Shown here: piece after piece, positions 57,973 through 64,000 of the stretch | How positions within the stretch are numbered: the first letter of the stretch is position 1 | How the letters are laid out: each line of letters starts with the position of its first letter | DNA from: Malania oleifera | Taxonomy: Eukaryota; Streptophyta; Magnoliopsida; Santalales; Ximeniaceae | DNA: 64,000 nucleotides | Direction: 5' to 3' | Assembly (NCBI RefSeq): GCF_029873635.1 | Contig: NC_080423.1 | Coordinates: 106,439,988 to 106,503,987, forward strand | Program-made: the position numbers and the translations under genes | Notes under the pieces: model-generated | What the model was told of the DNA's origin: nothing | The model's database searches: none | What the model saw: the letters and a program-made list of their open reading frames with translations, nothing else

Positions 57973-59600
57973 TAATGTAAAATTCCTCTCCCTGACCACC
58001 CTGTACTCTGACCATTACCTCTGTTAATTTTGGATCCTCTTTATGAGTAGCTTTAATCCTTTCTTACAGAGTAGGCTGCACCACTAAACTGACAATACAT
58101 GCCTGAGAATCACTCTTGACCAATTCTATGCCGAGTCTCTTCAGATCCATCATGATCAGATACTGAATTCCTAAAGTTGCCAACGTTGGTCCCACAGACT
58201 TCCTACTCAGTGCATCAGCTACCACATTTGCTTTTATTTGGTGCTAATTGATAGTACAATCAAAATCTTTGATAGGCTCCAACCACCTTCTCTGCCTCAT
58301 GTTCAGTTCTTTCTGAGCGAAAAAGTACTTTAAACTCTTATGGTCGGAAAAGATTTCGCATCGCTCGCCATACAGGTAATGCCTCCAAATCTTCAATGCA
58401 TGTACTACTATAGCCAATTCAAGATCGTGGGTAGGATAGTTCTTTTCATACTCTTTCAACTGCCTCAAAGCATATGACCCTACCATATTGCATCAATACA
58501 CAACCAAGTCCCTTCAAAGATATATCACTGTAGATAACATAACCCTCACCCCCTAACGGGATGATCAACACTGGTGTCGTGACAAGCCTTTGCTCCAATT
58601 CCTAGAAACTCAGCTCACAACTCTCTTCCCATTCAAATTCTTCCTAGTCAGTCGTGTCAGAGACCCTGATAACGCTAAGAATCCCTTAACAAAACGATGG
58701 TAATAACTAGTCATCCCTAAGAAACTCCTGATCTCCTAGACGTTCCTCGGTCTAGCCCAATTCACTACTGCATCAACTTTACTAGGATCCACAAAAATTC
58801 CATCCCCTGAGATAACATATCCCAAAAACACAACCTTCTCAAGTTAGATTTCACATTTGCTGAACTTGGCATACAACTTCTTTTCCCTAAGCATCTGTAA
58901 AACCTGCCTCAAATGCGTCTCATAACTCCTCGAATAGACCAGTATATCATTAATAAAAACAACAACAAACCGGTCTAAATATTGGTAGAAATTCTATTCA
59001 TAAAATCCATGAATATTGCAGGAGCATTTGTCAGATCAAAAGGCATAACAAGAAACTCATAATGCCCATACCTGTTTCGAAAGGCTGTCTTCAATACATC
59101 TTCTGCCCTTACCTTCACTTGATGATAACTTGATCTGAGGTCAATCTTAGAATACACACATATACCCTGGAGCTGATCAAATAAATCATCTATACAGGGT
59201 AGAAGATACTTGTTCTTGATTGTCACCTTATTAATTTCCCTATAATTTATACACATCCTTATAGACCCGTATTTCTTCTTCACAAGTAACACTGGAGCTC
59301 CCCACGGAAATACACTGGGTCGTATAAATTCTTATCAAGCAAATCTTGTAACTAATTCTTTAATTCTGTCAACTTTGCTGGCGCCATTCGGTAAGGTGCT
59401 TTAGAGATCGGCATTATACCTGGAAGCAGTTCAATAGAAAAATCTACCTCATGATCAGGTGGTAAACCTGGTAACTCATTTGAAAAAACATCTATAAACT
59501 CCTTTACTACTAGCATACTGGTGAGTTTCAATTCATTCCCTGACATTTCCTTCACAAAGGCCACGAATCCTTGACAACCACTCAGAACAGTCTTCTCGCC
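57973..59600 (-). pseudogene. G1 RNase H and reverse transcriptase (broken)
   Basis: [42 protein letters not shown] and [16 protein letters not shown] (58975-59292); the catalytic FxDD region near 58930-58960 is damaged. N-terminal linker LPGLPPDHEVDFSIELLPG at 59352-59564. RNase H at 58244-58486: [20 protein letters not shown] and [20 protein letters not shown]. More degraded than G2. Interrupted by solo LTR B at 59606. Confidence 0.85.
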
Positions 59601-59605
59601 TAAAT

Positions 59606-62297
59606 TGTGACGCCCCGATTTTCATACAAATTTTTTTTCTCAATATCAATAATAAATAAATAATCACGTCATAAATCCACAAATTGGTCATGTCAACAAT
59701 CCTACTATCATTCATACGACCCGACCCGCACTAGGTATAGGGTAAAAAGTTATTTTATTATACAACCTAACAACGGAAGACAATATACACATATCAGTCA
59801 GAATATAATTCCCAGAGTATCCATATACACATATACACAATACTATCTCATATCCAAAAACAATACAACCCTAGGGAATCATACCTCCCTAGTCCAAACT
59901 CACCCTGTATATCAAGGTCCCAGCTCCCTATGATCACGGAGCTCTACCACCTAGCCTATCTCTGTCCCCTAAAAAATTTAGATAATTTGGGCGAGACACA
60001 TCTCAGTAAGAAGGAATAAATTATTTACAGTGTGTGGCCATATGAGTACAATTATAATACACTTTACTTTTCAAATCACCATCTCATCTGAGAAAATACA
60101 CTGATATACACATTCTCATAATTGTATAGATATACAACAAAAGCTTTTATAAGCTTTAAAATCATTTATCAAATTCAATGATATCCAACACATAATTATC
60201 CGCGAAGTTCTTGAGAATGAGGAAGATTACCCACCCATACAGGTAGCTTCCCTCTGCCCTATCACGTTATGCAGCCGAGTATGGCCACATGTGATACCTA
60301 TCAGGGCACTCACCTTACTCAGTAAGCCCTCAGGCGGAGAGTTTCACTTCACCTAAATTATTTATATTATTAACTCACACGGTTCCATTTCTTAATTTTA
60401 TCATTCTTTATTTCTCAATTTTCATTCTTTCTTTCATTTCTCATTTTAGCCAATTTTATCATTCTTTCACTTTTCATTTCCACTTTACTTTCCGGCTCAT
60501 GAGTATCCTCGGTATCAAATACCAACATCGCGTTTGTAACTCATAGCCACCCTGAGGATCTTTCTATCCACGCCATGCTTCCCCCCATGGTCAAGGTTGT
60601 GTGGCCTAAAGGTTAAATCTAACCGCGGTTGGCCGACTTGGTTAGATCAAATGTCATATCACATATCGCGTCTATAGTACGACTGGCCGGCCTATAACCC
60701 TGATCCGGACTCAAGGGACCCAACAACCCTACACAATGGCACAGTCGACTGTCATGCCACACGCTCCAAGAGTCCATGTGGTTGCACTAACACCACTAGC
60801 AACGGTATCGTGCTCAATATCATAACCATCCAACAGGATTTACCACCACATACCCGCAATCATTATGCGGTATTGACATTTTATCATTCATATTTCAATA
60901 TCAATATTCTCAACACATTCCATCATTTAAATGATATTTTATCAGTTCAAAATTCATCTCATCTCATACTGTCATATACATATCTTATTTCATAATTACT
61001 CAATATTTCTCAAAACACATTTCCATATTTCACCTTTCTTCATTTTCTCAAAGAATACATTTTTTGCACATTTCACTTTCATCATTTTCCCACATTTCAA
61101 TTCTCATATTAAAATACATTTCAGTATCATATATTTCATAAGGTAAATCATCAAACTCAGTTTAAACATTTCTCAATATAAATCATATGCCACACAAATT
61201 TCATCTAATATTTATATCATAATAAATTTCAGGTAAAATAACATACGTCATTTTCACATATTGCTCAACCAATAATTTTCATAAAAAGACTATTATAATT
61301 TATTTCCCTTACTTGACTTACTGAGAGTCTCGTTGGAACCCAAAATCTCACGCGCTTGGCGCCTGAAATTTAACTCATGCAATTTACATTTTCCCTAGAT
61401 TAATTAATCTATTTCTCCAAAATAATACTCATCTAGCCTTTCCTAGGCTCCATATACCTCAAATTAATATTTAAATTATTATTTAACACCCCCACTTAAT
61501 TTTTTTGAATTTTTCCCGTGGGTCCCAAAATTATACCCGTGGCACTCACTTGGGTCCTAAATTTTAGAAATCTTACTTCAACCCCAGATGCTCAATATTT
61601 TAGCATTTCTAAATTAATACTAACTAATTAAAATTAAGCCCCTTAATAACCCCCACACCCCCAATTTGGGGTTTTGGCCCGACACCCCCACGAAAATTCT
61701 GTCTCGCTAAACTTGTAAAGAATCATTCATAGATTCTCGTGGTGGTGCCCGTTCGTCAATTGAGCCTACAATTTGCAAGAAATTAAAGAAAAATGAGAAA
61801 ATGACTTACCCTAGGGAATACGCCTACGCCACTCTTACTACTGATCCACTCCAGTAGAAATGACGACAATGGAGAATGGAGTCCAGTGGTATTTTTGAAT
61901 TTTCGATTGAACGAAAATTCATCATGAAATCGAGGAGAGAGGGAGAGAGAATGAGAGGAGAGAGAGAAAGAGTTCAGAGGCTGGCCTGAGAAAAGAAAAG
62001 AAAAGAAAAGAAAAGAAGAAGAAGAAGAAGAAAAAGAAGCAAGGGGGGCGTGAAATTTAGGAACACCGAAAGCTTCTTGAAGCTTCAGGTGATTTATAAT
62101 AATAATAATAACAATAATAATAATAATAATAATATATTTAATTAATATTAATAATAATATATTTTATTAAAAAAATAAAAATAAATTTTAATTATTATTT
62201 TTTTCTTTTTTTAAATCCGATTAATTAATTAATTTAATTTAATTTTAAAAAAAAATCATTCCACTAATCTTTTATATCCCTTTTTGGGGTTTTTACA
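59606..62297 (-). mobile_element. Gypsy-type solo LTR B, nested in G1
   Basis: 2,692 bp, TGTGACGCCCC...TTTTTACA, target duplication TAAAT (59601-59605 and 62298-62302). Same family as solo LTR A in opposite orientation. TATA-like TTATAAATCACC on the minus strand near 62088-62099. Contains a GAAAA/GAA microsatellite (61990-62040) and an AAT microsatellite (62095-62140). Confidence 0.9.
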
Positions 62298-62375
62298 TAA
62301 ATAGCTGAAACTAACTGAGGCAGGGATTGCATTCACGACCCTATAAACCTGAATTCTGGTTTTTTCGGAGGTTTG
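62298..62375 (-). pseudogene. G1 protease-region fragment
   Basis: Homologous to G2 at about 51465-51540 (SRVQSLPQLVSA region). Cut on both sides by insertions. Confidence 0.75.
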
Positions 62376-64000
62376 TGTAACAACCTACTAAATTAACTAA
62401 GTTTTTTTTCCCTCTTTATAATAATAATAATTATTGTGAAATTCCATTTCTCTGATACCTTCCTATAAAAAATTAGTCATCCACCTAAGCAGTAAGAAGC
62501 TAAAATCACACTACCACCACCTTATATAAATATGTCCAATACCAGAGAGCTACAATGTTCCCAAACTATACATATATGACTGTTTCCCAAAATACCCTCA
62601 ACTAGGCTAGGGTCATACAAAAATACTCCCAAAAATACTCACTCTACTGATAGGGCGGTACTGAAGTCCCTCTACCTGCGAGCCTTTTTTGCTCGCCTGA
62701 CTGGATCACTTGAAAAATATTAATTTAATGGGATGAGACGACGCTCAGTAAGACGAAATATGCTATTACTAGTGTGGGGCAAATGAGTTACAATACTATG
62801 AAAATCTCTCTTTATATAATCATGTATAACTTAATCTATAAATACAGTACAAGTAATATAAACCACCACCTTTTCCATGTTGCTTAACGTATCTGTATTT
62901 TAGGTTTCTATACATAATATTTTTAATATATATACATGTATATTCCCTGTTTCTGTGAAACTGTACATACATAATAATAACTTAAAACTTCCCTAGATGG
63001 ATAACTGTATGTCATGATTTAACTCCTCAAAATAGGGTTGTGTGACCCATAGGAGGGATCTATCACTGGCTGGCCTACTAGGATAAACCACTATACTCCG
63101 TCAGTCCGATCAGCCCTTCTCAACCTATATCTAATGGGGAGCATGTCCACACGTGGGCACGATCGACTTATCTACCACGTATTATCTAAATAGGTGGTTG
63201 CACTCTATTCTGTATATAGCAACAATACCGTGCTCTGTGAACTGTATCTGTAATGGTCCATCATAGTCTGATACTATATAATACCTCTCTATATACAACT
63301 ATCTGTTTTATCATGATTCTGTAATAACTGTATTAACCATGATGTTGTAGTAAACTATATCTATATCAACTATGTTTCTGAAATTAACTGTAAATATGTA
63401 TGTCATGGTACTGTAAAAATATATAATCATGGTATTCTGAAAATACTGTAAAACATATTCATTGTTTGTATATTTTGTATAACATAACTATGAAAAATAC
63501 TGTAAAACATGTTTCTATACTATATCTATATTTTCAAGCCATACAATAATTTAAAACATATTAAACATATTTGATAAACCGTATAAATTTCTGCTATGAA
63601 TAACAATCTGGTAATAACGTATAATTTATATTGAAAACATACTAGAATTGCCTAGCATAGCATATTTTCTTTACCCAATTCCTGCTAAAATCCCCTATTG
63701 TGAGGAGTCTTACACCCACAGGGTTCTCCACTCAACACCCTGAAAATCATATATTTTATAACAAAATATTACTATTTCTACGTCTACAACATTTCCTACA
63801 GCTGTTGGAAAGTCAAATTTCAACAAAAGACCTTACCCTGAATCTGGGACGAAATACAACTTCGTCCCACCGACAATTCGCTCCAGTAGACTTAGGGAGA
63901 ACTCCCCAAGAGTGTTGTGGTGGCCTCAGATCGTCGATCTGGCGGTCGGGGCCGAAATCGAAGAAAGAAGGAGAAGAAACCGTATGAGAGAAAAGAGAGA
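62376..64000 (-). repeat. LTR of a further gypsy element (G3), running off the window
   Basis: Starts TGTAACAACC directly after GTTTG in the G1 protease region. The order of blocks matches the G1/G2 LTRs: GTGTGACCCATAGG-type block near 63040, ATACCGTGCTC at 63224-63234, CACAGGGTTCTCC near 63718 and a GTGGTGGCCTCAGATCGTCGAT stretch near 63916, the last being in the transcribed leader. Minus sense inferred; the promoter would lie beyond 64000. Whether it is solo or complete cannot be seen. Confidence 0.8.

Larger units (their letters stand above)
40686..62375 (-). mobile_element. Ty3/gypsy retrotransposon G1 (Tekay-like), host to five insertions
   Basis: Minus-strand element: 3' LTR, PPT, chromodomain and integrase C-terminus, split integrase core, RNase H, RT and protease. 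Continuity across each insertion was checked by comparison with G2, which carries the same stretch uninterrupted. Insertions: CACTA 41603-43704, G2 46117-55366, solo LTR F 55729-57967, solo LTR B 59606-62297, and G3 from 62376. Its gag and 5' LTR lie beyond the window. Tekay-like is inferred from the integrase C-terminus and chromodomain-like tail. Confidence 0.85.

Noticed and set aside
60810..61146. His/Ile/Phe-rich open frames in solo LTR B
   Set aside because: Low-complexity ATTTC-rich LTR sequence without protein character.

Overview
The window is plant nuclear DNA, AT-rich and built almost entirely of transposable elements nested inside one another. The host is very probably a dicot. 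Ty1/copia and Ty3/gypsy retrotransposons with plant initiator-Met-tRNA primer sites, a CACTA transposon, plant L1-type and RTE-type LINE 3' ends and a TRIM all point to a plant. No intact host gene was found; the one recognisable host-type locus is a broken F-box/FBD-like gene on the minus strand near 36.7-37.6 kb. Genus and species cannot be told from the sequence.

Layout. 1-4670: minus-strand, Ale-like copia element (C1) cut by the window edge. 4862-6335: rearranged L1-type LINE. 6709-20186: second copy of the C1 family (C2, plus strand), split by a nested Tork-like copia (C4, 10603-15987, TSD AAAAC) and by a gypsy solo LTR (A, 16619-19025, TSD GGGCA). 20187-27598: tail of an RTE LINE, split by gypsy solo LTR C (20265-27409, TSD GTTAC), itself split by a complete copia element (C3, 22174-27131, TSD TGATG). 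27.8-30.7 kb: small non-coding LTR element (D) containing a solo LTR (E). 30.7-34.3 kb: three LINE remnants, a TRIM, microsatellites and a decayed gypsy fragment (G4). 34.3-40.7 kb: mostly unassigned AT-rich DNA with the F-box pseudogene, a ~320-bp tandem duplication and an LTR remnant.

40686 to about 62375 is one old Tekay-like gypsy element (G1, minus strand) that has received five later insertions: a CACTA element in its 3' LTR (41603-43704, TSD ATG), a full gypsy element of a related family inside its integrase (G2, 46117-55366, TSD CAAAC), a Sirevirus-like solo LTR (F, 55729-57967, TSD ATATG), gypsy solo LTR B (59606-62297, TSD TAAAT), and a further gypsy LTR (G3) running off the window end from 62376.

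None of the elements has an uninterrupted polyprotein. C4 comes closest: one continuous gag-pol frame of about 1,300 codons broken only by five in-frame stops. The observation most worth following up is that LTRs of unrelated superfamilies carry arrays of short palindromes, mostly with a GTCGAC core, in the few hundred bases upstream of their TATA boxes. Product assignments rest on reading translated motifs by eye; insertion boundaries rest on matched target-site duplications, which were checked base by base.
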